Shown piece by piece: positions 1 to 5,692 of a stretch of DNA of 5,722 nt. A program made the position numbers and the translations under genes. The DNA lies in contig JAUCGN010000110.1 of the NCBI GenBank assembly GCA_030378125.1, forward strand, positions 1-5,722, in the 5' to 3' direction. Below the pieces are notes generated by a model. That model had not been told where the DNA came from, did no database searches, and saw nothing but the letters and a program-made list of their open reading frames with translations. How positions within the stretch are numbered: position 1 is the stretch's first letter; each line of letters starts with the position of its first letter. This stretch comes from Thiotrichales bacterium HSG1 (GTDB lineage: Bacteria > Pseudomonadota > Gammaproteobacteria > Beggiatoales > Beggiatoaceae).

Positions 1-2
1 AA

Positions 3-236
3 GATAGCTTCTATATACTAAATTCTGAAGGTAAACCAATTATTTGGAATGGTAAGTTTTCCAGTTTGCTGTCTTTCCATAAACGGATAAAATTGGCCCC
101 AGTAGAACAGCTTAATATTTGGGATGAACCAATTGATATAGCTGGTTCTGTGAAGGTTTATGTTGGTTATAGACTGGCAGATGGTAGGATTGTTTATTCA
201 CCTAAGGATGTGATTAAGATTGATTTTATTGAGTAA
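3..236 (+). CDS. C-terminal fragment of an unrecognised protein (gene enters from the left)
   Basis: An open frame runs from the window edge for 77 codons to a TAA stop at 234-236; the start lies outside the window. The visible part is mixed polar and hydrophobic, with no membrane segment. Its end alternates hydrophobic residues with Gly, Tyr and Asp (VKVYVGYRLADGRIVYSP, then KIDFIE), which suggests a beta-strand-rich terminal domain. Endings of the type 'GYRLxDGxIVYS' remind me of large secreted or surface proteins of gammaproteobacteria, but this is only an impression from memory and I assign no function. It is the only gene-like unit on the plus strand that ends cleanly. No convincing terminator follows: there is a 7-bp inverted repeat (281-287 with 302-308) but no T-tract after it. 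Confidence 0.6.
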   Translation, partial: DSFYILNSEGKPIIWNGKFSSLLSFHKRIKLAPVEQLNIWDEPIDIAGSVKVYVGYRLADGRIVYSPKDVIKIDFIE

Positions 237-306
237 ATACAATATTGAAAAATAAAGTTGGACACGCATATCTGTCTCTATATAGGTGACTGTGAGGGTG
301 AACCTA

Positions 307-423
307 TAGATATCTTTCCTAAATGGCATTAATTACTTAAAATTCAATAATTTATAGAAATTGCTATTATTATTTAAGTATTTTATTATAAAAGTAAGTA
401 CGATTTAATAGGAAAGATGTCTA
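307..423. repeat. 117-bp segment bounded by 15-bp imperfect inverted repeats (MITE-like candidate)
   Basis: The left arm at 307-321 reads TAGATATCTTTCCTA. The right arm at 409-423, reverse-complemented, reads TAGACATCTTTCCTA. That is 14 of 15 identical, with an uninterrupted 10-bp core (ATCTTTCCTA at 312-321, TAGGAAAGAT at 409-418). The 87 bp between the arms are almost entirely A and T and encode nothing. The layout matches a miniature inverted-repeat element or a solo remnant of a small transposon, but I see no clear target-site duplication. It could also be a long-loop hairpin or chance similarity in AT-rich DNA, although the match is longer than I would expect by chance over 100 bp. Confidence 0.4.
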
Positions 424-533
424 ATAAAACGGTGGTTTATGTTTAAGCAGAAACAGAACTCAAACTATTGAAAAAACTAGGTGAAAATAAATCTGAACTT
501 TTACTTAAAGACCGTATATTATTAACAATTTAG
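417..533 (+). pseudogene. Short stop-broken frame, possible gene fossil
   Basis: An ATG at 417 is preceded by AGGAAAG, but with no usable spacing. It opens MSNKTVVYV and meets TAA at 444-446. The same frame then continues for 28 codons (AETELKLLKKLGENKSELLL, then a short tail) to TAG at 531-533. The Lys/Glu/Leu-rich content looks like helical protein rather than random translation. A one-base shift near the end would open a further plausible stretch (NNLDSPEQSSVYI), so the fossil may have been longer before the IS element arrived. The ATG lies inside the right arm of the 307-423 inverted repeat, so the apparent ribosome-binding site is really repeat sequence. I do not recognise the family. 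Chance is a real alternative. Confidence 0.25.
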
Positions 534-565
534 ATAGTCCTGAACAAAGTAGTGTTTATATAAAA

Positions 566-942
566 TTAAACAATATTAGCATTATAGTGATGAATAAAGT
601 ATCAAATAGCTCCAACATGATTTGAGAGCTTTTTGGAAAAAGTTTTCTGAACCAAACGTGAAATTCGTTGTCTCGTGGTACAGTTAAAGCGTTTAATACG
701 ATTTGTTAGGTTTCTTTTCCAACAGACTTGTGACGTTTGCTAGGAAAAATAACATCATATGCTTTCCAAAAATCTGTATAAGAAACCGCATATTGTCGAT
801 AAACAGGAGGTAATGAATCCCATAAACCTTTGATTTCTTGAGCATCTAGATTGTATGTATAATAACCAACAATTTTTCCAGTCTCAACATAAATAGCAAG
901 CCAAACCCTTGGAACGCTATCATATTTTTTGTTAACGTATTT
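566..942 (-). pseudogene. IS1-family transposase remnant (C-terminal part, inactivated)
   Basis: The minus strand from 942 reads KYVNKKYDSVPRVWLAIYVE, continues through GLWDSLPPVYRQYAVSYTDF and reaches FPSKRHKSVGKET before a TAA at 706-708. This is the conserved core of IS1-type transposases (family pattern: GLWESLPPVYRQ, YTDFW, PSKRH, VGKET). Similarity resumes in another frame from 709 (LTNRIKRFNCTTRQRISRLV), crosses a TGA at 602-604 where the family has Trp (IGAI-W-YFIHHYNA), and ends with YFIHHYNANIV and TAA at 566-568. The N-terminal half, including the zinc-finger/InsA region and the first catalytic Asp, is missing; just upstream, the same frame meets a stop at 943-945. Of the DDE triad only the Asp in YTDFW remains, and the expected Glu in RIERFN is Lys. 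The element cannot encode its own transposase. Confidence 0.88.
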
Positions 943-966
943 TCAGATTCTATGCAAGTTAGTATG

Positions 967-2052
967 CTACTGCATACACAAGCGGGAAACATTATAGCCG
1001 GTTTGAGCTTGATTACGTAAAGTATGATCCATTAATACTAAAGCCAACATTGCTTCTGCAATTGGAGTAGCACGAATTCCAACACATGGATCATGTCGAC
1101 CTTTGGTAATTACCTCTGTGGGTTGACCATTAATATCAATGCTACGTCCCGGCAAACGTAAACTCGAAGTTGGTTTTAAAGCAATGCTGACCACAATATC
1201 TTGTCCAGAAGAAATTCCGCCCAATATTCCACCAGCATGATTACTGGTAAAACCCTGTGGAGTCATCTCATCACGATGTTCAGTACCTTTCTGTTCAACA
1301 CTTGCAAAACCATCACCTATTTCAACTCCCTTCACCGCATTAATGCTCATCATGGCGTGGGCGATCTCAGCATCCAACCGATCAAAAATGGGTTCACCTA
1401 AACCAATTGGCACATTACTAGCTATGATCGTAACCCTTGCTCCAATGGAATTACCTTCCTTCCGTAATTTATCCATATAGTTTTCTAACTTAGTTACTAA
1501 GTTGATATCTGGGCAGAAAAAATCATTATTATCAACCTCTTGCCAGTTAAAATTAGTTATTTTTAAAGGACCTAATTGAGCTAGATAACCACGTATTTGT
1601 ATTCCATATTTTTCTTGCAGATATTTTTTAGCTATTCCGCCAGCAGCAACTCTAACTGCTGTTTCTCTAGCTGAAGAACGTCCACCACCACGATAATCAC
1701 GCCAACCATATTTTTTTTGATAAGTATAGTCAGCATGACCGGGACGAAATTGGTTCTTAATGATGGTATAATCTTTAGAGCGATGGTCAGTATTAGAAAT
1801 TAATAATCCAATCGGGCAACCAGTTGTTTTACCTTCAAATAGTCCGGAAAGAATTTGAACTTTATCGTCTTCACGTCTTTGTGTGGTATGACGAGAAGTT
1901 CCCGGTTTACGGCGATCCAAGTCAACTTGTAAATCTTCCAAAGTTAATATTAATCCGGGTGGACAACCATCCACAATTCCCCCAATAGCTGGTCCATGAC
2001 TTTCACCAAATGTAGTTACAGTGAAATTTTTTCCAAATGTATTTCCAGACAT
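967..2052 (-). CDS. aroC: Chorismate synthase
   Basis: AroC catalyses the last step of the shikimate pathway in the cytoplasm: removal of phosphate from EPSP to give chorismate, precursor of aromatic amino acids, folate and quinones. It needs reduced FMN. All three family signatures are visible: GESHGPAIG (residues 16-24, with His19), the [11 protein letters not shown] block (122-132) and [10 protein letters not shown] (319-328). RPGHADYTY (103-111, His106) and [16 protein letters not shown] (46-61) are also intact. At 361 residues it has the usual bacterial length. The start MSGNTFG is the normal family start, preceded by GGAA about 7 bases upstream. The last residues after LRNQAQ ([11 protein letters not shown]) are unusual. 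The TAG stop lies 24 bp from the recognisable IS1-type remnant, so the tail may have been altered by that insertion. No other shikimate gene is in the window. Confidence 0.97.
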   Translation of the reverse strand: MSGNTFGKNFTVTTFGESHGPAIGGIVDGCPPGLILTLEDLQVDLDRRKPGTSRHTTQRREDDKVQILSGLFEGKTTGCPIGLLISNTDHRSKDYTIIKNQFRPGHADYTYQKKYGWRDYRGGGRSSARETAVRVAAGGIAKKYLQEKYGIQIRGYLAQLGPLKITNFNWQEVDNNDFFCPDINLVTKLENYMDKLRKEGNSIGARVTIIASNVPIGLGEPIFDRLDAEIAHAMMSINAVKGVEIGDGFASVEQKGTEHRDEMTPQGFTSNHAGGILGGISSGQDIVVSIALKPTSSLRLPGRSIDINGQPTEVITKGRHDPCVGIRATPIAEAMLALVLMDHTLRNQAQTGYNVSRLCMQ

Positions 2053-2186
2053 AATTAATTCCGCTTGATGTTTTGGTTAGGAACGTGCGTAAAATAATAC
2101 CGACAATCAAATAGGTTTTGGAAACTTGTCAGATATAATTCATTATTACTTCAGTACTTAACATGTTTATGCTGTAAAAATATCGT
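2053..2186. other. Intergenic spacer between envC and aroC, probably carrying the aroC promoter
   Basis: The 134-bp gap upstream of aroC is AT-rich and has no gene. Reading toward aroC on the minus strand, a TTAAGT box, a 17-base spacer and a TTATAT box make a poor sigma-70-like pair, and CTGACA further on resembles a -35 box without a good partner. Only the ribosome-binding sequence just before the aroC ATG (GCGGAA) is reasonably clear. A short ATAAT-TC-ATTAT palindrome at 2135-2146 is the only symmetry seen. I see no U-tract terminator after envC, so read-through from envC into aroC is possible. Confidence 0.3.
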
Positions 2187-3314
2187 TCAACGCAACCACT
2201 GTTTAGGTGATTGTGGAATACCCTGATGACGAATCTCAAAATATAAAGCAGAAGTTTTATGTCCTCCACTATTACCCACAGTGGCAATGACATCACCTGC
2301 ATTCACCCAATCACCAAGTTTAATATATAGACTTTGATTATGTGCATATAAGCTCATATAACCACTACCATGCTCAATAATTACTAATAAGCCTAGGTTG
2401 CGAAACCACTGGGCAAAAACTACCTGTCCCCAAGCAACAGCACGTATTTTACTACCTTTGGTGGCTTTAATTAAAATTCCCTGCCATTTAAGATAACCGA
2501 TGGAAGGTTGGCCAAAATTTTTGATAACTTTACCTTCAATCGGGTAAGGCAATCTACCTTTAAGTTTGACGAATGAATTATACCATCCAATTGGTTTAGG
2601 AATATTTTTAAAACCTTCCTTCAAGGTACCAAGTAGAGCTTGTAATTGATATTTATCGTCTTTTAATTGGTTTAATTTTTGATCTTGATTTTCAAGAGTT
2701 TTAGCCAATTTATCCAAAATTTTGCGACGTTTTTTATAATTAACTTCTAGCTCATTCTTTTTGTTATGTTGATTATTTACAAGAGAATTCAAATCACCAG
2801 TTTCGGAACTGATAGTCTGTTTTATATTTTTTATGCTTTGTAAAGTAGAATTAATTTCCTTAATTTGATCAATTCTTGCTTGGTTAAAATAATCATAATA
2901 AGTTAGTAAACGACCTATAATAAAAGGACTTTCTTGGTTTAACCATAATTTAAGATAGTTTTGATGGCCGATTATATAGGATGAACGTATTTGTTGAGCT
3001 AATTGAGAACGTTGAGTTACTAATTTATCTTGCAAGGTAGTCTGTTGATTATGTAAGTTAGTTAAACTATGCTGTTTATCTATCAAGGTTCCATGTAATA
3101 TTTCTAAACGCCGTGCGACTTCACCTATATCCTCTTCACTATCCTGTAGTTGCTGTTGTAAAAGACCATATTTGGTACGCGTATTGTGCATTTGTTGTTG
3201 GAGTTTTTCAATCTGAAGTTCCAACTGATGTAACTGTTCTTTTGGAGTAGCAGTTGTGGCTGCTGCAACTATAGTGCTTATTCCAAACAATAGACATAAG
3301 ATACGGATAATCAT
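2187..3314 (-). CDS. envC: EnvC-type murein hydrolase activator (degenerate LytM/M23 domain)
   Basis: In gamma- and betaproteobacteria EnvC-type proteins sit in the periplasm at the division septum and activate N-acetylmuramoyl-L-alanine amidases so that daughter cells separate. Residues 1 to about 20 form a signal peptide (short basic start, hydrophobic core, Ala-rich end). Residues of about 25-115 and 145-235 are Gln/Leu/Lys-rich and predicted coiled coil. The LytM domain starts near 255 (KGRLPYPIEG) and runs to the end, closing with LYFEIRHQG and PKQWLR, very like the EnvC ending. Of the M23 zinc ligands, the HxGxD motif is WQGIL (277-281) and the HLH motif is ALY (356-358). Only the His in YAHN (325) remains, so a regulatory rather than catalytic role is expected, as in EnvC. 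At 375 residues it is somewhat shorter than E. coli EnvC (about 419). No strong ribosome-binding site precedes the ATG, but the signal peptide starts there. Confidence 0.9.
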   Translation of the reverse strand: MIIRILCLLFGISTIVAAATTATPKEQLHQLELQIEKLQQQMHNTRTKYGLLQQQLQDSEEDIGEVARRLEILHGTLIDKQHSLTNLHNQQTTLQDKLVTQRSQLAQQIRSSYIIGHQNYLKLWLNQESPFIIGRLLTYYDYFNQARIDQIKEINSTLQSIKNIKQTISSETGDLNSLVNNQHNKKNELEVNYKKRRKILDKLAKTLENQDQKLNQLKDDKYQLQALLGTLKEGFKNIPKPIGWYNSFVKLKGRLPYPIEGKVIKNFGQPSIGYLKWQGILIKATKGSKIRAVAWGQVVFAQWFRNLGLLVIIEHGSGYMSLYAHNQSLYIKLGDWVNAGDVIATVGNSGGHKTSALYFEIRHQGIPQSPKQWLR

Positions 3315-3337
3315 AATTTAACGTACATTCAATATTG

Positions 3338-3505
3338 CTAATTATTCTTAGTTTTTAGTAGGGCGTTAACTTCTCGTAAGTCGCTTATCTGTTGTTTAAG
3401 TAAATCTATTTCCTTGGCTTGTTGTTTGATTATAATTTGGGATTTTTCTATTTGGCTTTGGCATTCTGGCTTGGGATATGATGAATTGACAATCCTGCAA
3501 TGCAT
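3338..3505 (-). CDS. Small coiled-coil protein, possibly a 5'-truncated gene
   Basis: From ATG at 3505 this frame encodes 55 residues starting MHCRIVNSSYPKPECQSQ, then an amphipathic Ile/Leu/Lys/Gln helix (KEIDLLKQQISDLREVNALL) and KTKNN, ending with TAG at 3338-3340. The second half has clear heptad spacing and should form a coiled coil. Two Cys residues (3 and 15) lie in the first part. The frame stays open for 12 codons upstream of the ATG (KIKYQEINRFIT) before a TAA at 3542-3544. Those codons also look like protein, so the real start may have been lost. There is no clear ribosome-binding site before the ATG. The stop is 23 bp from the envC start, a spacing that would suit co-transcription. 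I do not recognise the family and infer no function. The peptide composition argues against a random frame but does not exclude it. Confidence 0.42.
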   Translation of the reverse strand: MHCRIVNSSYPKPECQSQIEKSQIIIKQQAKEIDLLKQQISDLREVNALLKTKNN

Positions 3506-3643
3506 AGTTATAAATCTATTAATTTCTTGATACTTAATTTTTTAGATAACGCTACTTTATGCAGGACTACCATTGTGTTAGGTGGTGCTGTTGGTAGTGG
3601 TAAAACAACTGTTCTGGAACCAATGTTTTCGTTAATTGACTGA
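3500..3643 (+). pseudogene. Orphan Walker A (P-loop) fragment
   Basis: The plus strand from ATG at 3500 encodes 47 residues, then TGA at 3641-3643. Residues 24-39 contain TIVLGGAVGSGKTTVL, a good Walker A motif (GxxxxGK[ST], here GGAVGSGKT) preceded by the usual hydrophobic strand and followed by the expected helix start. Nothing after residue 47 supplies a Walker B motif or the rest of an ATPase domain in any frame, so this can only be a remnant. The first 15 residues overlap the minus-strand coiled-coil frame and are probably not part of the original gene. The parent could be any P-loop NTPase; the fragment is too short to say which. Chance formation of such a clean motif is possible but less likely. 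Confidence 0.33.
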
Positions 3644-3867
3644 AGTTACGCAGAATCCAAACAAATATCATGATAAAAATAACTAATAGTGTTTTTAAAA
3701 TATATAAATAGATTCAATAACTTATAACTTCAGTTTATAACTAAATTAACTTAATACATAAAAATCGTGTTAGTCCTAAATTCTATAGTGGTTAAACCTT
3801 TCAGGTCTTTGATATCTGGAAGGCTTTTTGGAACTATCACTACTTTGTTTGGGACTGCCAAAATCTT

Positions 3868-5454
3868 TTATTTTTGGATATCAATCTTAAAGTTAGAACA
3901 AGCTGGAAATAACATTGGACTCTTTACACTCATTTGTAAATCGGCTCGAGTCAGTTCACGGCGTAATCTACTTAAATGTTCAATCGTACTCTTTTTATGA
4001 CCTCTGGCACTTATACTTTGGGCAGCTTTGAGTCCAGCCCGTCTTCCAAAGCAAATTATTTCTAGTAATGCATTACCCATGATACGATTTCTACCATGAA
4101 TTCCGCCACTTACTTCTCCTACACAATACAAATCCTTTACTGTACTTTGACCATCAACATCAATAACCACTCCACCATTTTGATAGTGCAAAGCTGGATA
4201 AATTAACATGGGATTTTTGGTTGGTTCCAAATTGCCACGTTTAGCCAAATGGAACAGTTTAGGAAAGCGTTTTTCCATCATGCCCGGTTCCAAACGTTCC
4301 ATACTTGGAGTATCCAACCACACTCCGGTAACCTTGTCATCCCCATCCCCCACAACAATTCCCCTACCCTCAGCACATTCACGCAAAATAGCAGCAGAAA
4401 TATAATCTCGTGGTTTCAACTCATCAACAAATCTCTCTCCAAGCCCATTTAATAATTGTACTCCAGCTGAACGTACTCCTTCAGTAATCAACGACCCAGC
4501 GATGTGACTTGGATAGGCTATACCAGTTGGATGATATTGAAATGAGTCCAAATCTCGCAATTTAGCTCCTAATCTATAAGCCAACACCAAACCATCACCA
4601 GTTGCTCCAAAATGATTGGTAGTTGGGAAATTATTTAAATGCATACGACCGATACCACCAGTGGCAAGGATAACTGATTGAGCCTTAATCATTTTATAGG
4701 AATTTTTTTCCAGTGAATATAATACTGCTCCAGCACAATGTCCGGTTTCACTAGAACGCAGTTCGACTGCCGGGCTATGAGTCCAAATATCAATATTGCT
4801 ATTACACACTGATTCCCGCAATACTCGCATCATCTCTAAACCGGTGTAATCACGATAATACACAACCCGGTTAGCAGAAGCACCGCCCGGTCTTCGAGTC
4901 AACAAATCACCAAATTCATTAACATCAAACTGCATCCCTTCCTTAATTAACCAACGAATCACATCAGGAGCCTCTTTCACCATAGCAGACACTAGCTCCT
5001 TATCCGCCTGAAAATGACCTGCTTTTAAAGTATCATTATAGTGATCTTGTAAAGTATCTTCAGGTTCAATTGAGGCTTGAATGCCACCTTCTGCCATCAC
5101 CGTATTACTATCACCAAGCCGTAGTTTAGTAGCCAGAATTACCTTAGCTCCGTTTCTAGCAGCAGTCAATGCCGCCGCACAACCCGCTCCACCACCACCA
5201 ATTACCAAAACATTAGTCTCCGTAATTGAAGTTCCAGCTAAATCTGCCTCATCAATTCGAGAATCAGCTTGTAGCATTTCTGCTAACTGATGATGGCAAG
5301 GTTCACCTTTATTAGGTCCAATTTTTAAGTTAACGATGGAGTTTTGGTAATAATCTGGGTGGTAATCACGCAATAACTCACTTGTTTCTGGCAATGCGTG
5401 TTCTTTATCATTTTTGTAAAGTTTTAAAGCTTCTGTGTAAGAAATACCTTGCAT
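3868..5454 (-). CDS. FAD-dependent oxidoreductase, fumarate reductase/succinate dehydrogenase flavoprotein family
   Basis: This 528-residue protein is a cytoplasmic flavoenzyme of the FrdA/SdhA/NadB superfamily. An N-terminal extension of about 80 residues precedes the Rossmann FAD site VLVIGGGGAGCAAALTA (82-98). The FAD-contact segment GDSNTVMAEGGIQA (114-127) follows. Substrate-site motifs are FQYHPTGI (305-312), TEGVRSAG with GERFVDEL (324-346), HYQNGG (423-428) and GEVSGGIHGRNRIMGN (446-461, with a conserved Arg in HGRNR). The superfamily core is intact, so a dicarboxylate or related alpha,beta-redox substrate is plausible. Position 117 is Asn where covalent-FAD FrdA/SdhA have His, so FAD is probably non-covalent. 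No iron-sulfur or membrane-anchor subunit gene lies downstream on this strand, and the upstream side is cut by the window edge. The Rossmann fold starts too late, and HGRNRIMGN differs too much, for a typical L-aspartate oxidase. No good ribosome-binding site precedes the ATG. The exact substrate is unknown. Confidence 0.88.
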   Translation of the reverse strand: MQGISYTEALKLYKNDKEHALPETSELLRDYHPDYYQNSIVNLKIGPNKGEPCHHQLAEMLQADSRIDEADLAGTSITETNVLVIGGGGAGCAAALTAARNGAKVILATKLRLGDSNTVMAEGGIQASIEPEDTLQDHYNDTLKAGHFQADKELVSAMVKEAPDVIRWLIKEGMQFDVNEFGDLLTRRPGGASANRVVYYRDYTGLEMMRVLRESVCNSNIDIWTHSPAVELRSSETGHCAGAVLYSLEKNSYKMIKAQSVILATGGIGRMHLNNFPTTNHFGATGDGLVLAYRLGAKLRDLDSFQYHPTGIAYPSHIAGSLITEGVRSAGVQLLNGLGERFVDELKPRDYISAAILRECAEGRGIVVGDGDDKVTGVWLDTPSMERLEPGMMEKRFPKLFHLAKRGNLEPTKNPMLIYPALHYQNGGVVIDVDGQSTVKDLYCVGEVSGGIHGRNRIMGNALLEIICFGRRAGLKAAQSISARGHKKSTIEHLSRLRRELTRADLQMSVKSPMLFPACSNFKIDIQK

Positions 5455-5535
5455 AATTTTTAATTAAGAGTTATTTGTTGTAATTTAAAGTCTTAATACG
5501 AATTAAGGATTGAAAAATCTGTTTAAAGGCAGTTA

Positions 5536-5560
5536 GGCTAAACAACTTTTGGGTTTGGCC
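5536..5560. repeat. Short hairpin in the flavoprotein leader region
   Basis: GGCTAAAC (5536-5543) pairs with GTTTGGCC (5553-5560): eight pairs, one of them G-T, around a 9-base loop. Read on the plus strand it is followed by GAAAAAA. Read on the minus strand the T-run comes before the stem, not after it. It therefore does not have the form of an intrinsic terminator in either direction. It may be a structured element of the flavoprotein leader, or chance. Confidence 0.3.
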
Positions 5561-5649
5561 GAAAAAATATTATTTACTATGATATAACTATTTTAAATAT
5601 ACTGCACACGGGCATAACTTGAACTTTTTTAAACTAATTTTATATAGAT

Positions 5650-5692
5650 GTCGGGTTACGTTATTTCACTTTGCTCAATAATCTAACCCGAC
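5650..5692. repeat. REP/MITE-like palindrome with GTCGGGTTA / TAACCCGAC arms
   Basis: GTCGGGTTA at 5650-5658 is the exact reverse complement of TAACCCGAC at 5684-5692. Inside, after one mismatch and a G-T pair, TTATT (5661-5665) pairs with AATAA (5677-5681), leaving an 11-base loop. The result is a 43-base hairpin, visibly richer in GC at its base than the surrounding DNA. Palindromes with these GTCGGGTTA...TAACCCGAC ends, often followed by CTAC as here, are in my recollection widespread dispersed intergenic repeats in proteobacteria and some other bacteria, which would make this a REP- or MITE-type copy. Only one copy lies in this window, so its dispersed nature cannot be shown here. No T-tract follows on either strand, so a terminator is unlikely. 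Confidence 0.6.

Larger units (their letters stand above)
237..565. other. Gene-free region with repeats and fossil sequence
   Basis: This stretch of about 330 bp lies between the plus-strand fragment and the transposase remnant and contains no intact gene. It is very AT-rich. It holds a weak 7-bp inverted repeat (TATAGGT at 281-287, ACCTATA at 302-308), a 15-bp near-perfect inverted repeat pair bounding 307-423, and a short stop-broken frame at 417-533. The right edge (about 545-565) probably includes the outer end of the IS1-type element, because the transposase frame ends at 566. I cannot define the terminal repeat, since the other end of the element is missing. Confidence 0.5.
3315..3867. 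other. Degraded 553-bp region between the flavoprotein gene and envC
   Basis: No full-length gene is present in this gap, yet it holds gene-like pieces on both strands: a short coiled-coil frame (3338-3505, minus), an orphan Walker A peptide (3500-3643, plus) and an open in-frame extension beyond the flavoprotein stop (3754-3867, minus). The rest (about 3644-3753) is plain AT-rich sequence with one 8-bp direct repeat, TTATAACT at 3722-3729 and 3735-3742. I read the region as gene debris left by rearrangement. The clearest candidate junction is near 3542, where the minus-strand frame hits a stop and the P-loop peptide begins. Confidence 0.45.

Noticed and set aside
281..308. Possible terminator after the first gene fragment (TATAGGT / ACCTATA)
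   Set aside because: Only 7 A/T-heavy pairs around a 14-base loop, with no T-tract after the stem on either strand.
962..977. Possible terminator of aroC (GTATGC, TACT, GCATAC)
   Set aside because: The stem is only 6 bp, overlaps the stop codon, and is not followed by a U-run on the minus strand.
1201..1401. Plus-strand open frame of 66 codons inside aroC
   Set aside because: It is antisense to a strongly conserved part of chorismate synthase, with no domain-like content.
3517..3643. Minus-strand open frame reading VVLPLPTAPPNT opposite the Walker A fragment
   Set aside because: This is the typical antisense translation of a P-loop (Pro/Thr-rich complement of Gly/Lys codons), so the sense reading is the plus strand.
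3776..3835. Imperfect stem AAACCTT / AAGGCTT followed by TTTTT as a plus-strand terminator
   Set aside because: One mismatch in seven pairs, a long loop, and no intact plus-strand gene upstream that would need it.
3767..4000. Plus-strand open frame of 77 codons across the flavoprotein 3' end
   Set aside because: More than half is antisense to the flavoprotein C-terminus. The start has no ribosome-binding site, and the hydrophobic look comes from AT-rich complement codons.
4208..4452. Two overlapping plus-strand open frames of about 65 codons
   Set aside because: Both lie antisense inside the flavoprotein gene, overlap each other in different frames, and show no recognisable domain.
5081..5290. 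Plus-strand open frame of 69 codons rich in Pro and Ala
   Set aside because: It is antisense to the Gly-rich FAD-binding Rossmann segment of the flavoprotein; its run of prolines is the complement of Gly codons.
3868..5454. Assignment as L-aspartate oxidase (nadB)
   Set aside because: Length is similar, but the FAD fold starts near residue 82 instead of close to the N-terminus, the active-site block reads HGRNRIMGN rather than the NadB-type HGANRLASN, and no nadA or nadC lies nearby.
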